Part shown: one piece after another, positions 23,101 through 36,672 of the stretch
Layout: each line of letters starts with the position of its first letter
Numbering within the stretch: position 1 is the first letter of the stretch
Source: Chytridium lagenaria
Lineage: Eukaryota > Chytridiomycota > Chytridiomycetes > Chytridiales > Chytridiaceae
Reading direction: 5' to 3'
Length of the DNA stretch: 64,000 bases
Assembly: GCA_025449115.1 (NCBI GenBank)
Contig: JAHLKC010000042.1
Location: 1 to 64,000, forward strand
Notes under the pieces: generated by a model
Database searches by the model: none
Told to the model about the DNA's origin: nothing
What the model saw: only the letters and a program-made list of their open reading frames with translations
Translations under genes and position numbers: made by a program

Positions 23101-24609
23101 AGCAATATCATCGTATAGCGAGAGCGCAGATCAGAAAGGGAATGTTAAGCTTAACCTGACACAGGATCATGTTGATAGGGCATTGAAGGAGTACTACCTC
23201 CTAAATTACGGGGTTTGAAGGCAATAGATACTGGGACGACGTGGGGCGATATTGGAGGTATATTCTGATTAGTTCTCTTATATAGGAGCTAAACTATAGC
23301 TGTTAAGGCCTCGAATCTGCTAAGGAAATTCTGAAAGAGACTCTTGAGTGGCCGACAAAGTATGCTGAAATTTTTAAAACGTGTTCACTAAGGCTGCGGT
23401 CAGGGTATGTTTATCAACCTTGTACGATATCATCTAATGTTTGGAGACTTCTTCTTTATGGCTACCCCGGTTGCGGCAAAACTCTTCTCGCTTCTGCCGT
23501 GTCCAAAGAATGTGGCCTCAATTTCATTAGCGTCAAGGGCCCAGAGATTCTCAACAAATACATTGGCGCAAGTGAAAAAGCCGTAAGTCGATCAATGTTT
23601 GAAGCGATCCTCATGTATATTCAGGTCCGAGATTTATTCGATCGGGCTCAAGCAGCAAAACCATGTGTCTTGTTTTTTGATGAATTCGAGTCTGTCGCGC
23701 CGAGAAGAGGGAATGACAATACAGGGGTGACGGACCGTGTTGTGAATCAGATGTTGACTGCTATGGATGGAGCTGAAGGGCTTGACGGTGTTTATGTGTT
23801 GGCAGCGACAAGGTGATTTGCTGTTCTCAATTTATTGACTAATTATGTAATCTAGTCGTCCCGACCTCATCGACCCTGCTCTTCTTCGACCAGGTCGTCT
23901 CGACAAAAGCATTCTCTGCGGCATGCCCGATTTTTATGAACGCAAAGATGTACGCGAGCTTTTCTAATCCATCTAATATGACTCTAGATCCTTCGTGCCG
24001 TCTCTTCCAAATTCTCATTGGCTGAAGACGTCGATTGGGATACTATTTCTCGGTCCACGGAAGGGTTTTCCGGCGCGGATTTACAGGGACTTATATATAG
24101 TGCCAGTCTTGAAGCGATTCATACGTATATGGATAAGAATGGGACACACGATGCTGCAAGTGCGAAAACTATGGGTAGCTTGACAAATGTGGTGGCCCTG
24201 CAGATTGCACCTGCAGTTAAGACTGTTTTGGGGAAGGAGGCGGGAATTTTAACGGAAAAAGTTAGTTTCCCTTCACACTCCTCTCTCCAAGAAAGTTGGA
24301 CTAACGATGTTGGATAAGGTTGCGAAAATTCGTGAAAAGACCGAAACTGGTTTAACTAAAAGGAAAGAAGCTACCGCCTCACTTGTGAGCACCTAATTCT
24401 ATTTGATTATTGTCGTTTATCTCATCATTTCTGATTTTGTTGTTTAGAATATCACCATCGAGAGTGTTCATTTGCAAAAAGTACTCGAAGGTGCAAAGCC
24501 TTCTGTCGCAGCGGATGAACGCAGACGATTCGAGAGGATATATGCAGAATTTACAGGCGAAGAGATGCTCTCCGCCAAGGCGTTAGGGAAACGCACCATG
24601 ATGGCGTAA
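20143..24609 (+). CDS. PEX1: PEX1, peroxisomal AAA-ATPase
   Basis: PEX1 forms with PEX6 the ATPase motor that pulls ubiquitinated PEX5 from the peroxisomal membrane. The start [20 protein letters not shown] fits the family N-terminus (double-psi barrel). The N-domain continues through [26 protein letters not shown] and, later, [15 protein letters not shown]. The first ATPase domain has [15 protein letters not shown] (Walker A) and APSLIILDNIDRI (Walker B). The linker is [18 protein letters not shown]. The second, active domain has [18 protein letters not shown] (Walker A), [17 protein letters not shown] (Walker B), [20 protein letters not shown] (second region of homology with arginine finger) and [15 protein letters not shown] (sensor 2 region). 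The C-terminus ends MMA at 24609. At least ten introns of about 40-60 bases cut the gene. One-base frame changes occur, for example near 20670. Confidence 0.95.
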
Positions 24610-24803
24610 TAATTAGCAGCAATTACGAAAAGGTTTCCGTTTATTTAGATTTGTATGTGTGTATCTGTGGGGTATGCGTGTATGTGAATACGTATGCGTG
24701 GTGGGCGACACGTTAAATGACGGCTGATATACCACTCATTCCAAGCGGTGTGGTGTATCAGGCACATTGCGATTTTAAATCGACGAAATCCGAACCAGAG
24801 TAT

Positions 24804-25447
24804 CTATCCCTGGAACTTGCCTCTGTAGAAGAGCCTGTCGAACAGTTCAGGATTAGGAGACGTCCCGTCCTTGGGCAATGTGTAATTTCTCTTCGCTTCA
24901 ACATCCCTCAACACCATGTTCCAGCTAGTTCCTGTTGACATCCTTGCACCTGACTGCATGACCTGCACAGGTCTTACAAACGATTTCTTGCCAATAAATG
25001 CATGCGTCTCCAGCAATACATCTCTTCCTCCCTTCATTAAAGTCACGCTCTTCAACAAACTATTCAGAATAACAAAACATAAAAAAACACTTTAGTTACA
25101 TAAATACAGAATAGGTACGCAAACCTCTTGGTATACATGTACGGCCCGTAAGCAAACAGCAATCCAGCCCCAACACACCCGGTCATTATAGAATATCGCC
25201 TCAACGCATCCGCGTTTTTGTACACAGTTTTTCTGTAAAAGCCATCATCAATTCCACACTCTCATACTTGATATAACACACACCCCTCCGCTTTACTCCT
25301 TGCCTCGTCCTCCTCCTTCAAGTGTACCCTCGCCATATCTGCTAGATTCATCCAGAAGAGCAAGAACGATCCTGAAGTGAATGCGGCAATCTTGGATAAG
25401 CTCGCATTGGGATGGTTGAACAACAATCCGCCTTTCGTCATAATCAT
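24804..25447 (-). CDS. TMEM223-like mitochondrial inner membrane protein
   Basis: Three exons (about 25284-25447, 25125-25232, 24804-25059) join cleanly without frame changes. The product is about 175 residues. It begins GGLLFNHPNASLSKIAAFTSG with a first membrane helix (SGSFLLFWMNLADMA) and has a second one (YSIMTGCVGAGLLFAYGPY). A C-terminal domain follows: SVTLMKGGRDVLLETHAFIG, FVRPVQVMQSGARM and PNPELFDRLFY. The order of helix, helix, SVTL..GG..V.L.TH and a final P(N)..LFD matches TMEM223, a mitochondrial protein linked to cytochrome oxidase biogenesis. I made this match from remembered family features and it is probable rather than certain. Its start is 31 bases from the start of the adenine phosphoribosyltransferase gene on the other strand. 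Confidence 0.6.
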
Positions 25448-25478
25448 TTTTTAAAGCGTTTTTTTTCTCACCCAAAAA

Positions 25479-26348
25479 ATGGCTGATATCGAGTACGTGA
25501 GATCCAAGTTGCGCGCTATACCGGATTTCCCCAAGAAGGTAACGGTTTTACTTTGACGACGTGAAATGAGTTGCTGGTGAATGATCATGAGTGCTAACAG
25601 TTGTGTTGTTTGTTGTAGGGCATCTTGTTTCAAGGTGAGTGTGCATGCAGGCAATAAGGCGTTGAACATTTTCTGCGATAAGATATCTTTGGAATCTTCC
25701 AGGACCCCCTCGCTGTTGAGGTAAAAGCATCATGACGGATGTCCATAGTTTTGACCTGCGTGATTAGACTCTCGTCACCCACATTGTCCACCACCTCCTC
25801 TCCTCCGGACTCCCCAAGGTCGATGCTGTCGTAGGTCTGTCAAACATGTCTTTCGCATGGGCTTCCTTCTCACGCTTCATCCCATCGTCATACAGGCCTC
25901 GACGCTAGGGGTTTCCTTCTCGGTATGATCGCACACGTTGTTGATGCGTTACTAATAAATCCCCATAGGTCCCTTGATCGCCCTCCGTCTTGGCGCTGCG
26001 TTCGTCCCCGTCCGCAAGGCTGGAAAGCTTCCCGGAGAGACCACCAGTGCAGAGTACGTTAAGGAGTATGGTACTGATGTATTTGAAATGCAAGTCGGCG
26101 CCATCAAACCCGGTCAGAATGTTATCGTCATTGATGACCTCATCGGTAAGTCTTAATATATTTGATATGCAATAATTTCTGACGTTTCCTCCCTAGCTAC
26201 TGGTGGCAGCGCCAAGGCTGCTGGACAGCTTGTCGCTCAGAACAAGGGAAAGGTCGCCGAGTATGTCTTCTTCATTGAGCTCACCGCTCTTGGAGGTGCC
26301 AAAGCTCTTGACGCGCCCACTTACTCAGTCCTTAAGTACGATGATTAG
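25479..26348 (+). CDS. APT1: Adenine phosphoribosyltransferase
   Basis: Converts adenine and PRPP to AMP in purine salvage in the cytosol. From the ATG at 25479 the spliced product reads [20 protein letters not shown], then [97 protein letters not shown] (the PRPP-binding motif), then [19 protein letters not shown] and a stop at 26348. Length is about 180 residues, normal for APRT. Two exons are tiny, 16 bases (GILFQ) and 18 bases (DPLAVE), flanked by proper GT-AG introns. No frame change is needed. Divergent from the TMEM223-like gene and convergent with EDEM, whose stop lies 75 bases away. Confidence 0.96.
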
Positions 26349-26423
26349 GCTTTTTTATTCATTTGTCTATTAGAATGCATTTGTCCTCATGCTCTTTTCG
26401 TGATATCTACCCATTCCATGTGT

Positions 26424-29400
26424 CTATCTCCTCCCAACATTCCATCTCGCGCAGCATCTTATTGGTCGACCTTCAGGTTCTGCCAGGCAGCTCCTTATAC
26501 ATGGCAAATTGCTGCCAACATCCAGAACCGACTGACCTCTCGTTGGCCGGCGCACAGACGCCCATTGTCTACGCTTGCTTTCCGCGTCGACTTGAGCTGT
26601 CGGCCCACCGTCCACTACCAAAATATTTTTCACGGGTTTCCCAGAAAAGTGAAGGTTGATGGGCACTTTCTCCTCTGGCGTGAGAATATCCGGTGGCGAT
26701 GCGAAGATATAACCATTGAGAGGTAGGTATAGAGTCGCCACAGCGTCTATCAGCAGAAACTTTTCGAAACTCTTAGTAGCAAGGAAGCAGGGTATTGATA
26801 AAGAGTGAATGCTGTCAAAGGTTGAGGAAGCTGGCGCGAGGGGAAACAGCGTCTCGTCATGCGATATCACCACAACAGCGATCGCGCCAGCCTCTTCTGC
26901 TACGGTTACTTTGTCCGCAAACACGCATCCGCCTCTTTTCACAACCACAGTCTTCCCAAAAACTGCGTCAGTTTGGTCTATACCGTATGGCGCGCAGCCA
27001 TGGCCCAACATTCCAGAGTCACTGATCAGGGGTATAAACTCTGTCAGTATCTTCTCGCCAAATTCCATTTCAGGACCAAACTGAGCTCCAGACATTGGGA
27101 ACTCCCATAACTTCTTAGTCGCCTGCGTAGGTGGCGTTTCTAATCTCGCGAATAGCGTAATCTGGGCTTCAGGCAATCTATCCTTTGGTAATGCGTCATC
27201 AGAGTCTTTAAGCAAGAAAGAAATGCCATCTCGCGCAACTTTTAAAACCTCCCCTCCGTCCAGAGAATATTGAATGCTTCCAAAACGCACCTTCGAGTTT
27301 CATGGTTTAGAACATTTTTTTTGTAAATCACCTAACACACCTTTGTAATTACAAAGCTACTGGCGGAACCATCCATGACAAGAGTCAAGTGAGCACCGTG
27401 CAAATTACTCAAAAATACGCCGTCATGAACCTTTGAAACAGTGAGCTCTTATAAAGCAGCAAGCGCAAAATCTTACTGGAAGAATCAGCCCTTTGAAAAA
27501 TCTCATTTTATGGTTATCCGGGGCTGAAACACTACAGTGGGGAAAAAAAAGTATTGTAGTCAATAAGAATCGAACAATGATGATACCACAGATCCATCAA
27601 TAAAAGGAAAGCAACTTACGTCACTTCATAATTTTGAACTTGTATATCATACCCAACTGACGACGATACATAGCTTTCTTCAACGCAAATGCCCTCTGAA
27701 AAGGCTGGAATGTCTTCATACCCCACCCGTTCAGGCAAACCAATAAGGCGATTGATTTTTCTAAACTCGGACAAAGGCATCGGAGGTCTAATCACCGAAA
27801 CCTCTCCAGGGAACCGCCACTTTGGGCACACATTGGCGTTAAGTGAATATTTCTTTGCGGCCTCTGACGTTTCTGGTCGTCGCGCAGACTTTGGCATGAA
27901 AAGAACGTGCCCCTCTTTTACAAGTCAGAATAACATGGGTATGAATTGTTGCCACCTGTTGTAAAGACAAAGTTGTTGTGGAGACGATTGAAAATGTTGC
28001 CTGCGGTTGTAAGAATTTACCAGGACATATGTGCATACCCTCATCAAACAGAAGATACAGGTACTTCAAGGTTTCTGAAAGAAAAAAGCTCTCCATGCGA
28101 TCATCTAATTGATTTGTCCAACAGCCCGGAGTGACGCAAATCCACATCTCGTCCTAGCTTGGGAATCGATGTCAAGGAGGATTCGCCGACCAACTGCTAG
28201 ATAGTACGGATCCTTGGTTGCCTTCCATAATGTGAGCATATCATTCTAAATAACTCAAAGTCCCCATACCCTATAAAGCGAGTAAGTTGCTTCCGCAAGT
28301 TCGGACGAAGAGGATATATGCCAATATTAGCGACTTTAGATGAGGTATCAAAGCGTTCCGGAAAAGCGCGAAATTTTCTCCAAATGGCCGTAAAAACTTC
28401 ATGAGACTTTATTGCAGCAGGGATATCTCCAACCATAACCTAAAATAATCAATAATTTCAAATCTGCGTTTTTATTCTACCTGTAATCCAGGGAAGAAAG
28501 CACTCAAAGCGTCAACCCACGTCGCCATCAATGATAGAGAAGTCATGTGCAAATTCCGGTAAAAGTATCCGGTAACATCTCGAAGGTGTGTCATGATTGC
28601 CTGATACGATTGATCAAACACTTCATAATATGAAGAGTCCTCAAATAGAATATAGGCTTTCAAGAGATATTCATAAAACGAATCAATCCCAGCGCCAATT
28701 CCAGACATGGGTTGAAGCCACTATATAAATAAATTATACGCCTCTCCAAAGCTCCTACATCTCCTGTTTGAATATTAATTGTGTTCCCCACGAGATCATG
28801 TTTGCTTCGACGAGACCACACCTCCATTAACGCTTTCCGAGCAACTTTCTACAAGGCATCAGCAAGAACTGGAATCCAATAGAAACCTCATAAACATCAT
28901 TCCCCGTTAGCCGAGAAAGCATCCCAAATTCCAAAACGAGCGTTCCAGCTCCAGCAGTGCATGTTCATTCACTTCCCAAGGCAAAACGCCACGTCTTAAA
29001 TTCACCTTTCCAATACGTTAATCCAGAATCACTAAACTCAAACGTACTCTAGGAAAAGGTATAGAAGTTGGGGTATCAAAGGCTGGTAGAAGTCTCATCC
29101 CTAAATCGTTCGCAAGGTTCAACAACTCGCCTTTATACCAATCGATTTTGAAGCCATAATCCTTTTCCGTGGCCAACAAGTGTGCCGATAACAGCCCCCC
29201 AACACGCGGATCGTGACCTCAAACACCTGAACCCTCGAATCTAAATCAAAGTTGACGTTATCGATAACAAGACGAACGCCCTGCTCGAATCGTTCCTTGT
29301 CACCCAGTATTGCAAGAGCATCAAGAGAATCAATCAGGGTCATTGAAAAGTTTCCCAACACATCGTTGATGTTCCAGTTATTAGGATCGCTGTAATCAGG

Positions 29401-29675
29401 ACCTCGGCCAGAGCACAAGATGGGATTTAGTTCGTCCTTTGGGAATGCATGCTTCAGGTAGTTATCGTAACCTTTATCAATGTCAGGTGTATCAACCTCC
29501 ATTCTTTCCCACCATGATAGAACATTTCCCGCACTTTCTCTCTGCAACATGGTGAGTTTTAAATCGGAAACTAGTTTATCAACGAACCGGAAGAACAGTT
29601 ACGGTCATGGCTGAAGCTTGCAACTGCCGACTGCAGGATCGCTATTGTCACCAGCAATAAGATTCCAGCATGCAT
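26424..29675 (-). CDS. EDEM-type alpha-mannosidase with PA domain (ER quality control)
   Basis: Members of glycosyl hydrolase family 47 of the EDEM/Mnl1 type trim mannose from misfolded glycoproteins in the ER and mark them for degradation. The start at 29675 gives a signal peptide ([20 protein letters not shown]). The GH47 domain follows: [123 protein letters not shown] and [27 protein letters not shown]. After it comes a protease-associated domain ([20 protein letters not shown], then [12 protein letters not shown]), as in vertebrate EDEM3. The stop is at 26424. Several introns and some frame changes are present around 28750-29150. The exon joins there were not fully resolved. Confidence 0.9.
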
Positions 29676-29756
29676 TGTACTTTTCCAAATTTATTTAAGA
29701 TTTGGTGTGTTCACAGGCGGATGAGGCCAACATGACGCCAAGGTCCCTCAAAAAGA

Positions 29757-31729
29757 TTATGCTTCCCTTCCCATCTTCTTGTCCAGCCTAATATAAGCAG
29801 TTTTAGCGAATTGGGGTTTTTTTAGATTTTCAAGGGAAATATTCCGAAAAAAGAAGTAACTAACCGACAGACAGGGTTCTTCTCAACCATGTCAATGTTA
29901 ACTTTATGTCCCAAAAGATCACGGATATCGTCGTAACCGTATTTAATCATAGTCGGACGCTCCAACGAGAGACCCCAAGCAATCACATTCACATCCTCAG
30001 GCAGACCCAGAGGACGGAGCATCTCCGGTCTGAACATTCCACTGTTACCAATCTCCACCCAGCGATTTAAACCTAAAACTTGTCAAAACAAAAAAGAACA
30101 TACAAAAATACCCTCGTGCCAAGAAAAGATCTCCATACTAGGTTCAGTGTATGGGTTGTATGCTGGCTTGAAACGCAACTTCTCAATGCCTGATTCTTGG
30201 TTACTTCAACGATCCAATAAAGTCATTTACCAAGCTTTTTGAAGAAACCGTGAAGAACTCCGATCAAATCACCAAGGGTCAAGCCACGGTCGGCGACGAC
30301 ACCCTCGATTTGGTGGAACTCGGCAAGATGGGTGGCATCGGTGGTCTCGTTACGGAAGACACGGTCAATAGAGAAGTATTTTACAGGTCTGAACGTTTCC
30401 TAAGAGCCTATCAGCTTACATTACTTAAAAATTTAAACCTCCTGAGCAAGCTTGTAAAGCATATCAGAGCTGACAGCTGTGGTATGTGTTCGCAAAAGAA
30501 GCTTCTCAGCCTCCTCCTTCTTCCAGTCATAGCCGTATCTACCAATGAAGATGAGCTTTCATTCTTTTAACTTGCAACATACCCAATAGAACCAAAGCCT
30601 CCGTTCGTATGAATTTCTTTTACCCGCTCCATGTAGTCCTGTGGGAATTTATCGTCAGTGGCGGGATCTTTCAAGAAGAAGGTATCGTGCGCATCACGAG
30701 CAGGGTGCTGCTGAGGTTGGAAGAGAGCATCGAAGTTCCAGAAGGAGGAGTCCACGAACTTGTTAGTTGGCATCTCGGTGAAGCTAGGAAAAAATAAACA
30801 TCAGTAGATTGCTATGCTCAATAGAAAATAGAATGACATACCCAAGCTCGAAGAAAATCTGACGGAACTCTTCGCGAACCTTCATCAACGGGTGGAAGTA
30901 GCCACCCTTTGGCGGGATACCGCTAACAAGATCAGAGATGTTGTACTTCTTGAAAGGCGCGGATTTCCATGCACCACTGCGGAATAAGTTAATATCGAAT
31001 GGTGGGAGGAAGGAAGCACCTTGTCATCATCTCGAACGTGATATCAGTGGCCTCCTTCTGCACGTTCAGGGTAAAGTTCGGGCCTTTTGTGACATTGAAC
31101 GTGGTAACCTTCCTGAGATTATCAGAAAATACCAATAGATAGATCATTACTTCTTCTCGATCAACGTCCTTTTCTTTAAATCCGTCACGATCTTGGCATT
31201 CGAGTGGGTTCCAGTGTTGCGGATTTCGACAAGATCATTTTGAGTGGCATCAACGATCGAGGCAACGGTTCGCACCACTCCCTTTCCACCGTCCAGCTTC
31301 TTCACCCACTTGTTCTTGAAAGCAGCTCCGAGTCCAAATTTGGCAGAGCTTCCAACCTTGGCCTTGCATGCAAGTCAATTTCTACAGCATGCACCATATT
31401 CCTTACTTGCAATTCCGCATCCGTTATGCCTGCATCTCCTTCCGGAATGGCGTTGAAAACCTTTGCCTCGTGACTCCCAGTGTCTGCAATGAGTGTACCC
31501 TCTGATGTCAGGACCCAATGCTCGGCCTCAATGGGCTTGTAGGCGATGATCTACAGACAATCAACATATTTTCAAGCTCACGGATCCGGACCTCTCTACT
31601 CTGAAGGGCATTCAACACTCCAAGAAGTTGGACTTGGTTAAGAGGAGATCCGTCATGGATAAGGGACCCGCTGTCCCGGATCTCGCCGATATCATTGACC
31701 GTCGTCAGCACAAAGTCTTGCAATGACAT
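29757..31729 (-). CDS. FRS2: Cytosolic phenylalanyl-tRNA synthetase alpha subunit
   Basis: Charges tRNA-Phe as an alpha2-beta2 enzyme in the cytosol. From the ATG at 31729 the N-terminal winged-helix region reads [17 protein letters not shown] and [14 protein letters not shown]. Exons further down give the class II catalytic core: [20 protein letters not shown] (motif 2 area), [20 protein letters not shown], and the motif 3 end [36 protein letters not shown], then [16 protein letters not shown] last short exon ends [10 protein letters not shown] at 29757. An upstream in-frame ATG at 31750 would add seven residues (MLHFAIP), but the shorter start looks better. Only about 40 bases separate it from the KRR1 stop on the same strand, so the two are tightly tandem. 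Confidence 0.94.
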
Positions 31730-31769
31730 TGGGATGGCAAAGTGAAGCAAAAATGTAAAAATAAAATAT

Positions 31770-33099
<1,330 letters not shown>

Positions 33100-33229
33100 G
33101 CTAAAGTATGGAATTATGACAATTTTTGCGCAACAAGTTCTCAGAAGAAAAAAAAAAAAAAAAAAAAAAAGGCGCTCAATAAAAGGAATCTTCGTTGCGG
33201 TTGCTTTTCATTCTTCATCTCGCAGAAAA
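33100..33229. promoter_or_regulatory. Shared KRR1-UTP25 promoter with poly(A) tract
   Basis: Only 130 bases separate the start codons of two processome genes on opposite strands. The gap contains an uninterrupted run of about 22 A (roughly 33149-33170) preceded by 'cagaagaa'. Long poly(dA:dT) tracts exclude nucleosomes and are common in fungal housekeeping promoters. A 'caatttttgcgc' element is next to it. Confidence 0.65.
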
Positions 33230-35708
33230 ATGGTTAAAAGAAAACGCACTGTGCAGGATATTCCCGCTGTCGGTACTGCTACTGAGGACGACATCACACG
33301 TAAGCAAAAACACTCATCAACCATTTTATGGCACACATCTGGCTGACAGTAACTAAAAGCTTCTGCAAACGCTCAACAGGATCATTACGAGACCCACTTT
33401 ACCAACAACCATCCAGAACCTCTTGCTTCCCGGATTGACAAAGTTACGGCAAATGCCTGGGAGAAGGCGTCTCTCTACTGCGAGCATCTGCACAGTCTTC
33501 AATATCAGGCTTTGAACCCGGATGAGATCACATCTTTCAAAAATGCCTACACAGAGAAGCAGATGTCACCGTCGGCTGTCAAAAAGAGGCTTCTTGAACC
33601 TTTCAACGCCTTGAATAAGGAAAGAGGTAGAACGTGAAAGTATGTTTTGATTTAACATGAAAGACTTGTCCGATCTTCAAAAGCGGTTTTTCCTTCTCCT
33701 GTCGCGGTACACTGACGTGATGATGGCGAATAATTCTGATATCAATTATGACGAGCTTCGATCGTGCTATCACCTTCATGTCATGAATCATGTTTTCAAG
33801 TGAGTTACTCCTGTGAATGTACTGTAAATTACGATAAAACTAATATTATTATAGAACAAGGGACAAAGTGCTCAAGAACAACACAAAAGTGAACGAGGCT
33901 GCCAAAGAGGACGCAAAGGTGAAAGAGGCTGCCAAAGCTGAAGCCAAATTGAAAGGTGGTTCGAAAGAGGACATAAAGGTGAAATCTGCCTTGAATGAAA
34001 AAAGTAAAGAGACAAAGGAAGATCTGGAAAAGTAGGGCTCAATTTTTGCTTCAAAACATTTATTTATAATAGAGAATTACGAGATCAAGGCTTCACCAGG
34101 GCAAAAGCCCTTTTAATACTGCGACGAAACATTTCGCTTTCCAAGCAGTCAACAGTTTAATAGCACTGTCAGGCGCGACACATATAGTTAGTCTTTTTAT
34201 TTTATTTGCATATCATTTATCTCTTATGTAGGATAATAAAGCACGGTTTGAGGAAGAGTACAGCGTGCCGCCGGAGGACATGTGATGGACGAGAAAAAAC
34301 CAGATGATTATAAGACCGACTTTGCGGGGAATGTCGACGATTGTTTCCGAATTGGCATTAAGTTCTCGCGGAAGCACCTTCGGTTATTTAGCGACTTTTA
34401 TTCATCGGATATTGTCATCGCTTCACCTTTGGGCCTTCGGTTGGCACTCGAGAAGAAAGAAGGGTGGGTCGTTTATATTTTTGAGATATTTACTGACTTT
34501 TGTTACCGTTATTAGCGCGAAAGGAATCGATACCGACTTCTTGTCATCGATTGAAGTTGTTATTGTCGATAGGTGCGATTATTTGCTGATGCAGAATTGG
34601 GAACATCTTCAGGTATGTCTCTCTCTTTGCACATCCACACCTAACTGTCTCAGTTTGTGTTTGAGTCCCTTAACAAGCTACCAACCTCGATGCGTGACTG
34701 TGACTTTAGCCGAACTAAGCAATGGTATCTTGATGGACAAGCCAAGTATCTTCGCCAAACTGTTCTTATCTCGAAATTCCTTTCTCCTGAAGTATTGGGA
34801 TTGTTTAATCGGTCTTGCACAAACGTTTTTGGGAAAGTGAAATCTATAGGCGAGACAAAGGGTCTTGTCGCGAAGGTTGTCAGCCAAATTCCACAAGTAT
34901 GTTTTTTCAAGCTCCGACGCTTTCTTCTCATATACCAGTTCTTCTTTATCTAACTTTGTGGTTTAGTTGTTTTATAAAGTACCTTGTGACACCGTGAAAG
35001 AGGCCGATAACGCTAGGTTCCATTTTTTTACGGAAAAGGTACCTTTTACTTTCTTTTCTCTTTCCTACCCCATATCGCGCCCTATGATGCATTATACTAG
35101 CGTTATCTTTCCAAGGCAAACGACAATTTGTCCCTGCGGAAAACAATTACTGAGGGCACATTCTTACTCGCACGTTCTTCTTCACATAAACTTTTGAACA
35201 TTTCTAATTACTTTCTGTTTCTAGATTCTTCCCGAATTGATGGGTTCCATAAATCAATCGCAGCACGTTCTTGTGTTCATATCGTCGTACTTCGATTTTG
35301 TAAGACTTCGGAATCACTTCAACACAGGTTCGCATTCCTTTGGGGAATTATCAGAGTAGGCGCATTCTTTCCGAATCGCGATGATTAATCTTTTACAAAA
35401 GGTACACCAAAGATGCGGATATATCCAGAGTTCGCAGCAGCTTCTTCCACGGCAAGGTTGATTTTGTGCTATATACAGAACGGTTCCACTTTTTCCGCAG
35501 ATATCATATTCGAAACACCCAGCACATTGTATTCTATTCCTTACCCGAGAATTCACACTTCTACCCAGAGATTGTGAATTTTGTGGGAAGCTCGGATGGG
35601 ACATGCACGTGTTTGTTCACGAAATTCGATAAGTTCCGTTTGGAGAGGATTGTGGGGACTGACAGATTATCGAAAGTCATTGGAAAGGACACGTTTTTAT
35701 TTGCGTAA
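33230..35708 (+). CDS. UTP25: UTP25 small-subunit processome component
   Basis: UTP25 (Digestive organ expansion factor) is a helicase-like nucleolar protein of 18S rRNA processing without an active ATPase. From [20 protein letters not shown] the protein runs through [20 protein letters not shown], a lysine/alanine/glutamate helix (33880-34030), [111 protein letters not shown], then [57 protein letters not shown], and a final [18 protein letters not shown] at 35708. The arrangement is typical of the family. One frame change occurs near 34283. Divergent from KRR1. Confidence 0.94.
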
Positions 35709-35759
35709 TTTAATGCTTATAATAGGCGAGGTTTTTTAAATGCTGTATGCTTTTATTTA

Positions 35760-36527
35760 TTATTTGAGATGCTTGTGATTTGATCCGTATATTGCTTGAG
35801 CTCGCCGTTCAAAGGCGTTGACCATCACTGTGCAAACTTCGTTGAAAAAGGCATCTGCGACCCGTGAATAGAGGATGGAGTTGAATTCGAACGATACTGA
35901 AAAGTCGACGTTACAGGAGGGATGATCGATAATATCCCCAGTGGATTTTTGCTGAGCTTGTGATGGAGTCCGGGGTTCGTTTGATTGTGATAGAAGTAGA
36001 GTTTTGTTGGAGACGTTTGGTGTGAATGTCCATGTTGTCGTAAGGTTTTTGAAGAGCGCAGAATTCGACGCTAGTGCCTAAGTCCCAGTATGTTAGCAAT
36101 CAATGCATACGAAGTAATTTAATCCTCACTTGCACTCTTGTCGATGAACGCACACAACATCCGAAATATAAGATTCCTTCAATGCATGAAACCCAACCTC
36201 CAGTTTCGCCCTCATCAACGTCTTAACAATCTCCGCTTGTGGATTATTAAAAGGCGTCGACACTGTCTTGGTCGACAACACTGTTGACGACACACACCAA
36301 GGAACGAATTCATGATAATGCGCTACATCTGATACAATGTTGAACAGCTGTCGCTGAGAAAACTATGAACATGTATCAGCGACTTCCAATCGACACCCAA
36401 AACAAACAGTAGCTTACTTTAGCACTTTTCGTTCGCTGTGAGATTTCTTGAGCGCTGAGAGGATGATCCACCCGTGAAATCGGATAAGGAGAAGAAGTGC
36501 CGTGATCGGATAGGGGTCTTGTGGCAT
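35760..36527 (-). CDS. COQ10: COQ10, coenzyme Q-binding START-domain protein
   Basis: COQ10 binds coenzyme Q in mitochondria and supports its delivery to the respiratory chain. The core reads RQLFNIVSDVAHYHEFVPWC, AEIVKTLMRAKLEVGFHALK, ESYISDVVCVH, and in the last exon NVDFSVSFEFNSILYSRVAD, AFFNEVCTVMVNAFERRAQ, ending at 35760. These are the hallmarks of the COQ10/polyketide-cyclase family. The 5' end is uncertain: the ATG at 36527 (MPQDPYPITALLL) was chosen, but an in-frame ATG at 36608 would extend it, and a frame change between this segment and the core (near 36440) hides the true mitochondrial presequence. Divergent from the small gene at 36673. Confidence 0.85.
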
Positions 36528-36672
36528 TGTTGATGGGGAAACGATGCAAAAAATGTCGAAGGAAAACGACAAGTCATGGCTCAATGATGATGGGTTATTT
36601 GAAAACATGTGAGGGGGAGGTGTGGAGTTTGGAAAGTGTTAATATCAACTTTCTAGACAAAAGTTTCGGACG

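Noticed and set aside
26363..27110. Plus-strand frames over the EDEM PA-domain exon
   Set aside because: The minus strand carries a clear PA domain; the plus frames are shadows.
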